Shown here piece after piece: positions 1 to 7,025 of a stretch of 14,302 nucleotides of DNA; the stretch's first letter is position 1; the number at the start of each line of letters is the position of its first letter. A program made the position numbers and the translations under genes. The stretch is taken from positions 1-14,302 of the forward strand of contig JAUZPH010000039.1 of the NCBI GenBank assembly GCA_030706065.1. Direction: 5' to 3'. Origin of the DNA: Bacillota bacterium (GTDB lineage Bacteria; Bacillota; Clostridia; Clostridiales; Clostridiaceae). Below the pieces are notes generated by a model, which was not told the DNA's origin, searched no databases, and saw only the letters and a program-made list of their open reading frames with translations.

Positions 1-46
1 GATATAATGCTTCGGACATGGAGTTTGATAAAAATACATAATCGTT

Positions 47-185
47 TTAATTGAAAATTGACAATTTACAATTAATGATGAAATTCAGCAGGGCTGAATT
101 TCTTTAAAAAAATTTTAGATTTTTCTTAGCGTTGCTAAGAAAAATCATCCTTAATTGTCCATTCTCAATTGTCAATTCAATTAAA
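47..185. repeat. Palindromic MITE-like element A (terminal inverted repeats plus two internal hairpins)
   Basis: The outer arms, about 47-80 and 146-185, are imperfect inverted repeats built on the core ATTGACAATT...ACAATTAA.GATG. Between them lie two perfect hairpins. One has 10-bp arms at 80-89 and 93-102 with a 3-nt loop. The other has 13-bp arms at 118-130 and 134-146 with a 3-nt loop. The whole unit folds into a three-stem cruciform and has no coding capacity. This layout is typical of non-autonomous MITE or REP-like intergenic repeats, and from memory ATTGACAATT-type arms recur in many Firmicutes genomes. No clear target-site duplication is visible. It lies just upstream of the sua5 gene and could influence that gene's transcription. 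Confidence 0.75.
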
Positions 186-256
186 CACTGTGATTTTCAA
201 TACAATTTTTTAATATAGCCTTTTTTAATACCTAATTGTTAAGGATGTGATAAACT

Positions 257-1306
257 TTGAAGACAAAATTAGTTTTGATGGAGGAAGATAATATCGATAT
301 GGAGGCTGTCAAGGAGGCTGGGCAAATACTCCAGTCTGGAGGGCTGGTTGTTTTTCCTACCGAGACCGTGTATGGGCTTGGAGCCAATGCCTTGGATTCG
401 GCGGCTGTTACAAGGATCTTTGAAGCCAAGGGAAGGCCACAGGATAATCCTCTTATAGTCCACGTAGCTGACTACCACATAGAAGAATATGTCAAAGAGG
501 TTCCGGAGATTGCCTTAAAGCTGATGGAAAAGTTCTGGCCGGGTCCGCTGACAATAATATTGAAGAAATCGGATATTATACCTGATGAGACCAGCGCAGG
601 GCTTGATAGTGTTGGTATCAGGATGCCAAATAATAAAATTGCTCTAGCACTAATACAAGAGTCAGGAGTACCTGTTGCTGCTCCTTCGGCAAATATATCG
701 GGACGTCCGAGCCCAACGGAGGTTTCCAGATGTGTTGAGGATTTGGATGGAAAGGTTGATTATATAATAGGAGGAAATAAAAGCAGAGTGGGGCTTGAGT
801 CCACTGTGGTTGACTGTACCTCGGATATCCCATGTATCCTCAGGCCCGGTGGAATCACACTGGAGATGCTTAGGGAAATATGCGAAGATATCTATATTGA
901 CCCGGCTGTGATGGATAAAAGCAGTAAGGATTTAAAGCCTAAGGCACCGGGTATGAAGTACAGGCATTATGCACCAAAGGCCCCTGTTAAAATTATCGAT
1001 GGAGATTTGAAAAAAACTATTGAAAAAATCAATGAAATGGTGCAAAATTATATAGATGAAAAAAAGAGAGTGGGAATAATGGTTACGGATGAAACATTTG
1101 ATGCATATCCTGTGGGGGATATCGTATCTCTTGGCAGCAGGAAGATGCTGGAGACCGTGGCGCAGAATCTCTTTGAGACCTTAAGGGAATTGGATGACAG
1201 GCAGGTAGATATCATATTATCCGAATCTTTCGAGGAAAAAGGACTAGGAATCGCAATAATGAACAGGCTTAAGAAAGCTGCATCTTTTGATGTTATAAAG
1301 ATATAG
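257..1306 (+). CDS. ywlC: L-threonylcarbamoyladenylate synthase (Sua5/YwlC family)
   Basis: The product makes threonylcarbamoyl-AMP from threonine, bicarbonate and ATP, the first step of t6A37 modification in ANN-decoding tRNAs; it acts in the cytoplasm. At 349 aa it is full length for the two-domain Sua5 type. The YrdC domain covers about residues 15-205, with FPTETVYGLGANA at 33-45, KGRPQDNPLIVHV at 58-70, FWPGPLT at 93-99, APSANISGRPSPT at 142-154 and a RPGGIT segment near 196-201. The linker/Sua5 domain begins with PGMKYRHYAP at 231-240. The start is TTG at 257, chosen because AAGGATGTGA lies 7 nt upstream and the next ATG (278) has no ribosome binding site. ywlE follows after 12 nt, so the two are probably co-transcribed. 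Confidence 0.95.
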   Translation: MKTKLVLMEEDNIDMEAVKEAGQILQSGGLVVFPTETVYGLGANALDSAAVTRIFEAKGRPQDNPLIVHVADYHIEEYVKEVPEIALKLMEKFWPGPLTIILKKSDIIPDETSAGLDSVGIRMPNNKIALALIQESGVPVAAPSANISGRPSPTEVSRCVEDLDGKVDYIIGGNKSRVGLESTVVDCTSDIPCILRPGGITLEMLREICEDIYIDPAVMDKSSKDLKPKAPGMKYRHYAPKAPVKIIDGDLKKTIEKINEMVQNYIDEKKRVGIMVTDETFDAYPVGDIVSLGSRKMLETVAQNLFETLRELDDRQVDIILSESFEEKGLGIAIMNRLKKAASFDVIKI

Positions 1307-1318
1307 TCGGAGGTATCT

Positions 1319-1771
1319 ATGAACATATTGTTTGTATGTGCAGGCAACACCTGCAGAAGCTGTATGGCGGAAGCAATATTCAATCATATTAACGATTGTG
1401 ACAGGTTTAAAGCCCTTTCTGCAGGAGTCTCTGCAGCGAAGGGTAGTTGTACTTCAAAAAATGCTGCGGGAGTAGTTGAATATAATGCCGGCCTTGATAT
1501 ATCAAAGAGAGCGGCGGTTCAGCTGACAGAGGAGCTAATCCGAAAGGCTCAACTGGTTCTTGCAATGACCCGTGGGATAAAGAATCATGTGGCAGCTCTT
1601 TTTCCTGATTGTAAAGACAAGGTGTTTACATTGAATGAATATGTCGGCGTGAAGGGTGAGATTTCCGACCCCTACGGCGGCGATATTTCCGTTTATAATA
1701 ATACATTTATAGATTTGACGGAAAAGATTAAATTATTATTGTTAAAGCTGAAGGAAGATAGCAGTATCTGA
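1319..1771 (+). CDS. ywlE: Low-molecular-weight phosphatase, protein-arginine phosphatase type (YwlE)
   Basis: This is a low-molecular-weight protein phosphatase fold of 150 aa. The N-terminal P-loop is CAGNTCRS (residues 7-14), with nucleophile Cys7 and phosphate-binding Arg13. The general acid lies in DPYGG (Asp117). Thr11 in the loop is the residue known from B. subtilis YwlE to favour phospho-arginine over phospho-tyrosine, so the likely role is to reverse McsB-type arginine phosphorylation. No mcsB is in this window, so the substrate is inferred. Residue 15 is Cys where the loop usually continues with Pro (CRSPMAE), which puts three cysteines (7, 12, 15) at the active site. GGAGG lies 5 nt before the ATG. 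The ywlC-ywlE pair is conserved in Bacillus and clostridia. The stop codon lies inside the loop of the terminator that follows. Confidence 0.92.
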   Translation: MNILFVCAGNTCRSCMAEAIFNHINDCDRFKALSAGVSAAKGSCTSKNAAGVVEYNAGLDISKRAAVQLTEELIRKAQLVLAMTRGIKNHVAALFPDCKDKVFTLNEYVGVKGEISDPYGGDISVYNNTFIDLTEKIKLLLLKLKEDSSI

Positions 1772-1793
1772 TAATACTGGTATCTTCTTTTTT
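1754..1793 (+). terminator. Intrinsic terminator after ywlE
   Basis: The 14-nt arms GAAGATAGCAGTAT (1754-1767) and ATACTGGTATCTTC (1774-1787) pair with a single mismatch around a 6-nt loop. Six T residues follow (1788-1793). The hairpin overlaps the last codons and the stop of ywlE, so it ends the ywlC-ywlE transcript and separates it from rpiB. Confidence 0.88.
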
Positions 1794-1874
1794 GCAATAT
1801 ATAAATAGTTTTGCCAATTATTAATTTTCTGAAAAAGAGTTGGGTAAAATAATTAATCATACGGAGGTGTAGAG

Positions 1875-2324
1875 ATGAAAATCGCCATAGCGTCGGACCA
1901 TGGAGGCTTTAGATTAAAGGCATATATACTCGAGTATCTGGAGAAGAAAGGTTTTGAATATAAGGACTTTGGAGCCTATAATGAGTCCTCCTGCGATTAT
2001 CCGGATTATGCTCTTCCGGTAGCTGAAGCTGTAGCAGCCAAAGAATTTGATTTCGGGATACTGATCTGTGGTACCGGTATCGGTATTGGCATTGCTGCCA
2101 ATAAGGTTCCGGGAATAAGGGCCGCGTTGTGCCACGATACCTTCAGTGCACATGCCACCAGGGAACATAATGACGCCAATATCCTGACCATGGGAGAAAG
2201 AATAGTCGGCCCGGGGTTAGCCGTGGATATTGTGGACATATTTTTAAGGACCAGGTTTGAAGGTGACAGGCACATGAGAAGGATAAACAAAATAAGTGAT
2301 ATTGAAAAAAAGTATTATAAATAA
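1875..2324 (+). CDS. rpiB: Ribose-5-phosphate isomerase B (RpiB/LacAB family)
   Basis: RpiB interconverts ribose 5-phosphate and ribulose 5-phosphate in the non-oxidative pentose phosphate pathway and supplies ribose for nucleotides. The 149-aa product has the usual RpiB length and motifs: ASDHGG at 6-11, the catalytic Cys65 in CGTGIG (65-70), CHD at 86-88, and REHNDANILTMG at 96-107 with the active-site His98/Asn99 region. The family also includes LacA/LacB and allose-phosphate isomerases. Isolation from sugar-utilisation genes and closeness to upp favour the housekeeping role. GGAGGTG lies 5 nt before the ATG. The gene follows a terminator and runs into upp with an 18-nt gap, so rpiB-upp looks like an operon. 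A promoter must lie in 1794-1860, but no convincing -35/-10 pair was found there. Confidence 0.95.
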   Translation: MKIAIASDHGGFRLKAYILEYLEKKGFEYKDFGAYNESSCDYPDYALPVAEAVAAKEFDFGILICGTGIGIGIAANKVPGIRAALCHDTFSAHATREHNDANILTMGERIVGPGLAVDIVDIFLRTRFEGDRHMRRINKISDIEKKYYK

Positions 2325-2342
2325 TGAATGGGGGAAAAAATA

Positions 2343-2972
2343 ATGAGTAAAGTAACACACATTAACCATCCACTTATACAGCACAAGCTGGCAATCATAA
2401 GGGATAAAAATACAGGTTCAAAGGATTTCAGGGAACTGGTGGAAGAAGTTGCCATGCTCATGGCATACGAAGTAACAAGAGATATACAAGTGGAGGAAGT
2501 TGAAATAGAAACTCCTATCTGCAGAACAAAATGTAATATGCTCTGCGGTAAAAAGCTTGCAATTGTTCCTATATTAAGAGCCGGTCTGGGAATGGTAGAC
2601 GGTATGCTAAAGCTCGTCCCAGCAGCTAAGGTAGGCCATATTGGCCTGTACAGGGATGAAGAGACACTTCAGCCTGTAGAATACTTCTGCAAATTGCCAC
2701 AGGACATACAGGACAGAGATGTGATTGTTGTTGATCCAATGCTTGCAACCGGTGGGTCCGCTATGGATGCCATCACTCTTTTAAAGAAGAGGGGAGCGGT
2801 AAATATAAGACTTATGTGCCTGATAGCAGCGCCTGAAGGAATAAAAGCCGTTACTGCAGCACACCCGGATGTTGATGTATATATTGCAGCTATAGATGAG
2901 AAGTTAAATGAAAAAGGCTACATAGTACCGGGCCTTGGAGATGCAGGGGATAGATTGTTTGGCACTAAATAG
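2343..2972 (+). CDS. upp: Uracil phosphoribosyltransferase
   Basis: Upp condenses uracil with PRPP to give UMP (pyrimidine salvage) in the cytoplasm. From the ATG at 2343 the protein is 209 aa, the same length as I recall for B. subtilis Upp, and begins MSKVTHINHPLIQHKL, the typical family opening. The PRPP loop is VVDPMLATGGSA (129-140), RAGLGMVDGML lies at 79-89, and the uracil-contacting C-terminus is GLGDAGDRLFG. An in-frame ATG at 2328 would add five residues, but it has no ribosome binding site, whereas GGGGGAA precedes 2343 at suitable spacing. The gene follows rpiB and ends in a strong terminator. Upp and the nearby dCMP deaminase both belong to pyrimidine metabolism. Confidence 0.97.
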   Translation: MSKVTHINHPLIQHKLAIIRDKNTGSKDFRELVEEVAMLMAYEVTRDIQVEEVEIETPICRTKCNMLCGKKLAIVPILRAGLGMVDGMLKLVPAAKVGHIGLYRDEETLQPVEYFCKLPQDIQDRDVIVVDPMLATGGSAMDAITLLKKRGAVNIRLMCLIAAPEGIKAVTAAHPDVDVYIAAIDEKLNEKGYIVPGLGDAGDRLFGTK

Positions 2973-2988
2973 GAAATAAAAATATAAG

Positions 2989-3031
2989 ATATCCACAGAC
3001 TTATTTGAATTTAGTCTGTGGATATTTTTTT
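2989..3031 (+). terminator. Intrinsic terminator after upp
   Basis: Perfect 13-bp arms, ATATCCACAGACT (2989-3001) and AGTCTGTGGATAT (3013-3025), flank an 11-nt loop and are followed by a run of seven T (3025-3031). It ends the rpiB-upp transcript 17 nt after the upp stop. Confidence 0.92.
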
Positions 3032-3039
3032 ATTTATAA

Positions 3040-3048
3040 TGCTATGAT
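3040..3048 (+). promoter_or_regulatory. Candidate extended -10 promoter
   Basis: TGCTATGAT at 3040-3048 fits an extended -10 element (TGn plus TATGAT), directly downstream of the upp terminator. TATAAT also occurs at 3035-3040. Neither has a good -35 at 17 nt, so the extended -10 reading is preferred. Transcription would start near 3055 and read into the candidate RNA and perhaps the 3343 gene. Confidence 0.35.
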
Positions 3049-3054
3049 AAGAAT

Positions 3055-3178
3055 AACCTACTGAGGAATATAACGGTGTTGATTTAAGAAACCAAAAGGT
3101 TACGAGGAGTTCTGAAAATAATTATGTGCCGGAGACCAACAAATACCTTTATGACAGCAGCAGAAATGCTGTTTTTTT
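3055..3178 (+). ncRNA. Possible small or leader RNA ending in a short terminator-like hairpin
   Basis: The 370-base gap between upp and the next gene has no credible ORF. A transcript from the candidate promoter at 3040-3048 would run to a hairpin, CAGCA-GAAA-TGCTG (3158-3171), followed by seven T, giving an RNA of about 120 nt. Inside it AAAGGT (3095-3100) can pair with ACCTTT (3145-3150), closing a central domain, and AACC-AAAA-GGTT (3090-3101) is a competing small hairpin, which could suit a switch. I could not match it to a riboswitch family that I know. It may be an attenuator leader for the gene at 3343 or a free sRNA. The rest of the gap (3179-3342) holds only AT-rich DNA and the short repeat-like stretch at 3291-3314. 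Confidence 0.3.
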
Positions 3179-3290
3179 CTATCAAAATTTATCCGTATCG
3201 GTATTCAAAGCACCGCTGTCGAAATATAAGAGAAAATTTTTTTGTGAAAAACAAAAAATCCTCCCTGTAATTGTGTATTTATTTATATGG

Positions 3291-3314
3291 GGCGGTGAAA
3301 AAGCCGTTCTATAA
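3291..3314 (+). repeat. Short copy of the arm of palindromic element B
   Basis: The 24-nt stretch beginning GGCGGTGAAAAAG and ending TTCTATAA matches 7034-7058 (GGCTGTGAAAAAAG...TTCTATAA) at 21 of 25 aligned positions, with one gap. At 7034 the sequence is the left arm of a larger palindrome. No matching right arm is seen here, so this could be a decayed half-element or chance similarity in AT-rich DNA. Confidence 0.35.
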
Positions 3315-3342
3315 AATACATATTTAAAGGGAGGAAACCATA

Positions 3343-4122
3343 ATGAAAATATATAAACAAATCCAGGCAAATTTCTGGCAGAATGCCTTCGTGCTTGACC
3401 TTACACCGGAGGAAAGATATTTTTATGTTTACTTGATTACAAATACCATGACTACTGTCTGCGGCATATACAAATTCAATTTGAAGCTGGCAGTGCTGGA
3501 GACAGGACTCAGCACAGAGGTGATAAACAATTACCTCAATGCCTTTGAAAGCAGCGGAAAGATAGTGGTTTCAAAAATTTCCAGGGAAATAATGATAGTC
3601 AACTGGTTAAAGCATAATTCCAAAAGGAATAAAAAGATTATAGGCCAGATAAATGCAGAGCTTAAGGAAGTAAAAGACAAGGAACTGTTGAGGCGGTTCT
3701 ATGAAATTTGCATAAAGAGAGAATATCCTGATGAAGCAATATTTAATGGGGTTGTATTGCCTTCTGAGGTCGTAATAGAATCGGATAATGCGGTCATAAC
3801 AGAACCCAACAGTGAGGTGAAAGCAGAGCCGGACAATATTGGACAAGCCGTACAGGAAGCAGCCAAACCGGAGGAGAAGGTTGCTGAAATAGCTTCAAAA
3901 GACAAGGCAGAAGAAGTCAAAGAAACTCCAGAGCTGTTGTTTACAGTTCATAAACGGGCTTCCACCGGCAAAAGGAGAGGAAAAGCAAAAGAGAAAACGA
4001 ATGAGGAAATTGAAGCTTATGAGACGACATGCGGTGAAGATGACCAGGAACAAGCTATTGAGGGTACTCCAGTTATGACCTGGACCTTTAATGACAGTGG
4101 TGGAGTATTGAGCGATAGCTGA
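3343..4122 (+). CDS. Protein with a phage-replication/DnaD-like N-terminal domain and a charged tail
   Basis: Function is not established. Residues 1-125 (opening IQANFWQNAFVLDLTPEERY at 7-26, then FYVYLITN, CGIYKFNL, an ETGLS turn-helix and a MIVNWLKHN strand) resemble the winged-helix N-terminal region of clostridial and phage DnaD-type replication proteins. That domain acts in oligomerisation or DNA binding during replication initiation. The usual C-terminal DnaD domain is absent. Residues 145-245 are low-complexity and rich in Glu, Lys and Ala, with a basic patch KRASTGKRRGKAKEK at 204-218, and are probably disordered. The protein has 259 aa, with no signal peptide or membrane segment. 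The start is fixed by GGGAGG 8 nt before the ATG. It stands alone between upp and the dCMP deaminase gene among housekeeping genes. The family call rests on recalled pattern similarity only. Confidence 0.7.
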   Translation: MKIYKQIQANFWQNAFVLDLTPEERYFYVYLITNTMTTVCGIYKFNLKLAVLETGLSTEVINNYLNAFESSGKIVVSKISREIMIVNWLKHNSKRNKKIIGQINAELKEVKDKELLRRFYEICIKREYPDEAIFNGVVLPSEVVIESDNAVITEPNSEVKAEPDNIGQAVQEAAKPEEKVAEIASKDKAEEVKETPELLFTVHKRASTGKRRGKAKEKTNEEIEAYETTCGEDDQEQAIEGTPVMTWTFNDSGGVLSDS

Positions 4123-4194
4123 TGAAGCGTTGTTATAAAAATTGATTACAATCGATAGAAACTGGAAAAGAATAATAGCAAAGTATAAAAATCT

Positions 4195-4223
4195 TTGTAT
4201 AAATAAGTTATATGGTTTATAAT
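4195..4223 (+). promoter_or_regulatory. Candidate sigma-A promoter of the dCMP deaminase gene
   Basis: TTGTAT (4195-4200) is followed after 17 nt by a perfect TATAAT (4218-4223), so the start point would be near 4230, about 27 nt before the ATG. The -35 matches only its TTG half. A weak CAAAG/CTTTG hairpin (4179-4197) overlaps the -35 region. Confidence 0.5.
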
Positions 4224-4256
4224 ATATTTGAAAAATGTTGAAACGAGGAAAACGGG

Positions 4257-4745
4257 ATGGAGAGAAGAGATAAAAATAACTATTACCTTGATATAGCCGA
4301 GACCGTACTGGAACGTGGAACCTGTTTGAGAAGAAACTATGGATCGATTATTGTCAAGCATGACGAAATAATTTCTACAGGTTATACAGGCGCACCAAGG
4401 GGAAGGAAGAATTGCAGCGATGTAGGTTTTTGCCGCAGAGAGCATTTGAATGTTCCAAGAGGGACGCAGTACGAATTATGCCGGTCGGTGCACTCCGAGG
4501 CTAATGCCATAATAAGTGCCTCAAGGCGGGATATGATGGGAGCTGCTCTGTATTTAGTCGGTAAAGACTCAAAAACCGGAGAACTGGTCAGCGATGCAAA
4601 TTCATGTATCATGTGCAGAAGACTCATAATAAATGCAGGTATAGAAAAAGTGGTTATAAGAGATTCAAGTGAGGACTATCGTATAATAAACGTACAAGAT
4701 TGGATTGATGATGATGATTCACTTGGCAGTGAATTCGGTTATTAA
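4257..4745 (+). CDS. comEB: dCMP deaminase family protein (ComEB-like)
   Basis: This zinc-dependent deaminase probably converts dCMP to dUMP, feeding thymidylate synthesis. Zinc and catalytic residues are visible: His79 and Glu81 in HSEANAI (79-85), with Cys117 and Cys120 in SCIMCRRLIINAG (116-128). The position before the first Cys is Ser where deaminases usually have Pro. GYTGAPRG at 42-49 is the substrate-loop motif (GYNGAPxG in relatives). Extra cysteines at 23, 53, 59 and 75 could support the second, structural zinc known in some dCMP deaminases. The 162-aa length fits the family and the C-terminus is acidic. GAGGA lies 7 nt upstream of the ATG. The gene symbol follows the B. subtilis homologue; no competence role is implied. 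Confidence 0.87.
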   Translation: MERRDKNNYYLDIAETVLERGTCLRRNYGSIIVKHDEIISTGYTGAPRGRKNCSDVGFCRREHLNVPRGTQYELCRSVHSEANAIISASRRDMMGAALYLVGKDSKTGELVSDANSCIMCRRLIINAGIEKVVIRDSSEDYRIINVQDWIDDDDSLGSEFGY

Positions 4746-4840
4746 GTAGAAGGCAATGATTCTTTGGAAGGTGACGGATCCTGTTAGCCAGGTTTTGTTA
4801 TATTCGAAATTAGAAAAAAGAGAGAAAGCGACAGGTAGAT

Positions 4841-5869
4841 ATGGATAATTTGTTTTTATTAAGTTTATTAGCCGCGGTATTATCTTTCATATTGACACCA
4901 ATTGTGAAAAAAGTAGCATTTAAGACCGGTGTGATAGATGAACCCAAGGGTGGAAGGAAGATTCATAAGGAACCTACTCCTTTAATGGGCGGTATTGCCA
5001 TATATGTTTCCTTTATAGTTATGATATTTCTTAAGTCAAGTGATGTAAGTGAGGCCGAGTGGGGAATAATTATAGGAGGCTTTATCATAATGGTAGGGGG
5101 AATATTGGATGACAAGCGGGATTTAAAACCCTATCAGAAACTCCTTTTTCAAGTGGCAGCCTCTTTGGTGCTTATTGCCATGGGGCTGAGAATTGGGACA
5201 CTGACAAATCCTTTTGGTGATATTGTGCCTTTCCTTAATGTCGGTATTCTGTCAATACCTCTTACTATAATCTGGGTTATTGGAATAACCAATGCTCTGA
5301 ATTTGATAGATGGACTGGATGGACTGGCGGCCGGAGTAGCTTTGATATCATGCCTGACCATTTTGTTTATCGCCATTACCAAAGATAGAACGGGAGCAGC
5401 ACTGCTGACAGCAATTTTATCGGGAGCTATAGCGGGTTTTCTGCCGTATAATTTCAACCCGGCCTCAATTTTTTTGGGAGATACCGGAGCTCAATTGCTT
5501 GGCTTTCTGCTGGCAGCTATTTCGATTGAAGGTGCTATCAAATCCGCAACCGTATTCTCAATAGTTGTACCGATTTTGACTATGGGACTGCCTATTTTCG
5601 ATACAGTGTTCGCAATAATACGCCGTAAAATAAACGGTAAGCCTATCATGCAGGCGGATAGGGGGCATTTACACCACAGACTGATGGATATGGGATTGAA
5701 TCAAAAACAGGCGGTTTTGGTCATGTACTTTATAAGTGCGCTGTTGAGTGTGATTTCCATAATATCAATTCAATTGAATTCATCCGCGTCATATTATTTA
5801 CTTGTTTCAGTAGTGCTGGTGATAGTATTAATCTGCTGGAGACTGGGATTCTTTAAACACAGGGAGTAG
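4841..5869 (+). CDS. tagO: Undecaprenyl-phosphate GlcNAc-1-phosphate transferase (TagO/WecA family)
   Basis: This polytopic membrane enzyme transfers GlcNAc-1-phosphate from UDP-GlcNAc to undecaprenyl phosphate, the first lipid-linked step of teichoic acid or another wall polysaccharide. The 342-aa protein has about ten hydrophobic helices. Family motifs appear in order: GRKIHKEPTPLMGG (38-51), the metal-binding LDDKRD (89-94), NALNLIDGLDGLAAG (151-165), FLGDTG (211-216), and the cytoplasmic PIFD (251-254) and HLHHRL (276-281) motifs. It belongs to the same superfamily as MraY, but the HLHHRL motif and the neighbour wecB favour the TagO/WecA branch. The ribosome binding site (ACAGGT) is weak. 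wecB follows after 18 nt, so the two form an operon for polymer initiation and ManNAc supply. Confidence 0.93.
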   Translation: MDNLFLLSLLAAVLSFILTPIVKKVAFKTGVIDEPKGGRKIHKEPTPLMGGIAIYVSFIVMIFLKSSDVSEAEWGIIIGGFIIMVGGILDDKRDLKPYQKLLFQVAASLVLIAMGLRIGTLTNPFGDIVPFLNVGILSIPLTIIWVIGITNALNLIDGLDGLAAGVALISCLTILFIAITKDRTGAALLTAILSGAIAGFLPYNFNPASIFLGDTGAQLLGFLLAAISIEGAIKSATVFSIVVPILTMGLPIFDTVFAIIRRKINGKPIMQADRGHLHHRLMDMGLNQKQAVLVMYFISALLSVISIISIQLNSSASYYLLVSVVLVIVLICWRLGFFKHRE

Positions 5870-5887
5870 CTTAAGGAGATGATGAAT

Positions 5888-7015
5888 ATGAAAAAAATAA
5901 AGGTTTTAACTATTTTTGGAACAAGGCCTGAGGCAGTAAAGATGGCGCCGCTTGTTAAGGAATTAGATAAAAGAGAAGTTATTGAATCAAAGGTATGTGT
6001 GACTGCGCAGCACAGGGAAATGCTGGATCAAGTATTGAATCTGTTTGATATAAAACCGGATTATGACCTGAATATAATGCAAACAAGGCAAACCCTTACC
6101 GGCATAACCGCCAGAGTGCTGGAGGGGCTTGAAGATGTTTTCGAAGAAGAGAAGCCGGATATAATCCTGGTCCATGGGGACACTACCACTACCTTTGCTG
6201 CCGGTTTGGCGGCATTCTATAAACAGATTAAGGTAGGGCATGTGGAGGCAGGACTTCGAACCTTCGATAAGTATTTCCCTTTCCCGGAAGAGATGAACAG
6301 AAAGCTTACAGGGGCAATAGCAGACTTGCATTTTGCACCAACAACGGGATCGAAAAACAACCTTCTAAGGGAAGGCGTGGATGAAAATGCAATATATGTT
6401 ACCGGTAATACCGTAATTGATGCCATGGCCTACACTGTTGAGGATGATTATATTTTTGAAAATGAGGAATTGAACAGTATTGATTATTCAAAAAAAGTTA
6501 TTATGGTTACGGCTCATAGAAGGGAAAACTGGGGAGAAGGCATCGACAATATATGCTGTGCCCTCAATAAATTAATTGAAGAAAATGAAGATGCAGAGGT
6601 TGTATATCTTGTGCACTTGAATCCCATTGTAAAAGATGCGGTTTATGAACACCTTGGCGGAAAGAAAAGAATTCATCTTCTTCCTCCTCTGGATACTAAA
6701 GAGACCCATAACCTTATGAACAAGTGTTATCTGGTGATGACTGATTCCGGCGGACTTCAGGAAGAAGCTCCTCATTTAGGCAGGCCGGTACTGGTTTTAA
6801 GGGGAGTTACAGAAAGGCCAGAAGCTGTTGAAGCCGGGACTGTCAAGCTTGTGGGAACGGATACTATGGAAATCTTCAATGCAGCCAATGAGCTGCTCAG
6901 ATGCAGTGATGAATATGAAAAGATGAGCAGGGCGATAAATCCCTATGGTGACGGAAAAGCCTCCATAAGGATCTGCGATTCCATAATAAAACACTTTGAC
7001 TCCAATGAAGGCTAA
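5888..7015 (+). CDS. wecB: UDP-N-acetylglucosamine 2-epimerase, non-hydrolysing
   Basis: The enzyme interconverts UDP-GlcNAc and UDP-ManNAc in the cytoplasm (GT-B fold), supplying ManNAc for wall teichoic acid or related polymers. It is called MnaA in Bacillus. Residues counted from the chosen start: FGTRPEAVKMAP (10-21), VHGDTTTT (95-102, Asp98), GHVEAGLRT (117-125, Glu120), PFPEEMNR (131-138), TAHRREN (208-214, His210), and the nucleotide-binding TDSGGLQEEAP (285-295). These match the catalytic Asp, Glu and His set known from E. coli WecB. An in-frame ATG at 5879 abuts the AAGGAG motif (5873-5878), which is too close. The ATG at 5888 has 9-nt spacing and gives 375 aa opening MKKIKVLTIFG. 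It is the last gene before a long non-coding stretch. Confidence 0.95.
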   Translation: MKKIKVLTIFGTRPEAVKMAPLVKELDKREVIESKVCVTAQHREMLDQVLNLFDIKPDYDLNIMQTRQTLTGITARVLEGLEDVFEEEKPDIILVHGDTTTTFAAGLAAFYKQIKVGHVEAGLRTFDKYFPFPEEMNRKLTGAIADLHFAPTTGSKNNLLREGVDENAIYVTGNTVIDAMAYTVEDDYIFENEELNSIDYSKKVIMVTAHRRENWGEGIDNICCALNKLIEENEDAEVVYLVHLNPIVKDAVYEHLGGKKRIHLLPPLDTKETHNLMNKCYLVMTDSGGLQEEAPHLGRPVLVLRGVTERPEAVEAGTVKLVGTDTMEIFNAANELLRCSDEYEKMSRAINPYGDGKASIRICDSIIKHFDSNEG

Positions 7016-7025
7016 TTTTGATGTT

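Noticed and set aside
3..41. Open frame at the window edge ending in TAA at 39-41, a possible 3' end of an upstream gene
   Set aside because: Only 12 codons are visible and no family can be recognised. Another frame is also open, so there is no basis for a call.
1794..1874. Promoter for rpiB (TTGCCA at 1811 and TAAAAT at 1845)
   Set aside because: Spacing of 28 nt is far from 17, and no better pair was found.
3061..3178. Resemblance of some short stretches to the ydaO (c-di-AMP) riboswitch
   Set aside because: Only scattered short matches. The conserved GGGGUGAAUC-type and CUAACCUCG blocks are absent in the right order.
3126..3314. 62-codon ORF with GTG start in the upp-downstream gap
   Set aside because: No ribosome binding site at usable spacing. 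It crosses the terminator-like hairpin at 3158-3178 and its composition follows the local AT-rich DNA.
4746..4840. Small hairpin CCTG...CAGG followed by TTTT as a terminator before tagO
   Set aside because: The stem is only 4 bp and the T tract is short, too weak to support a terminator.
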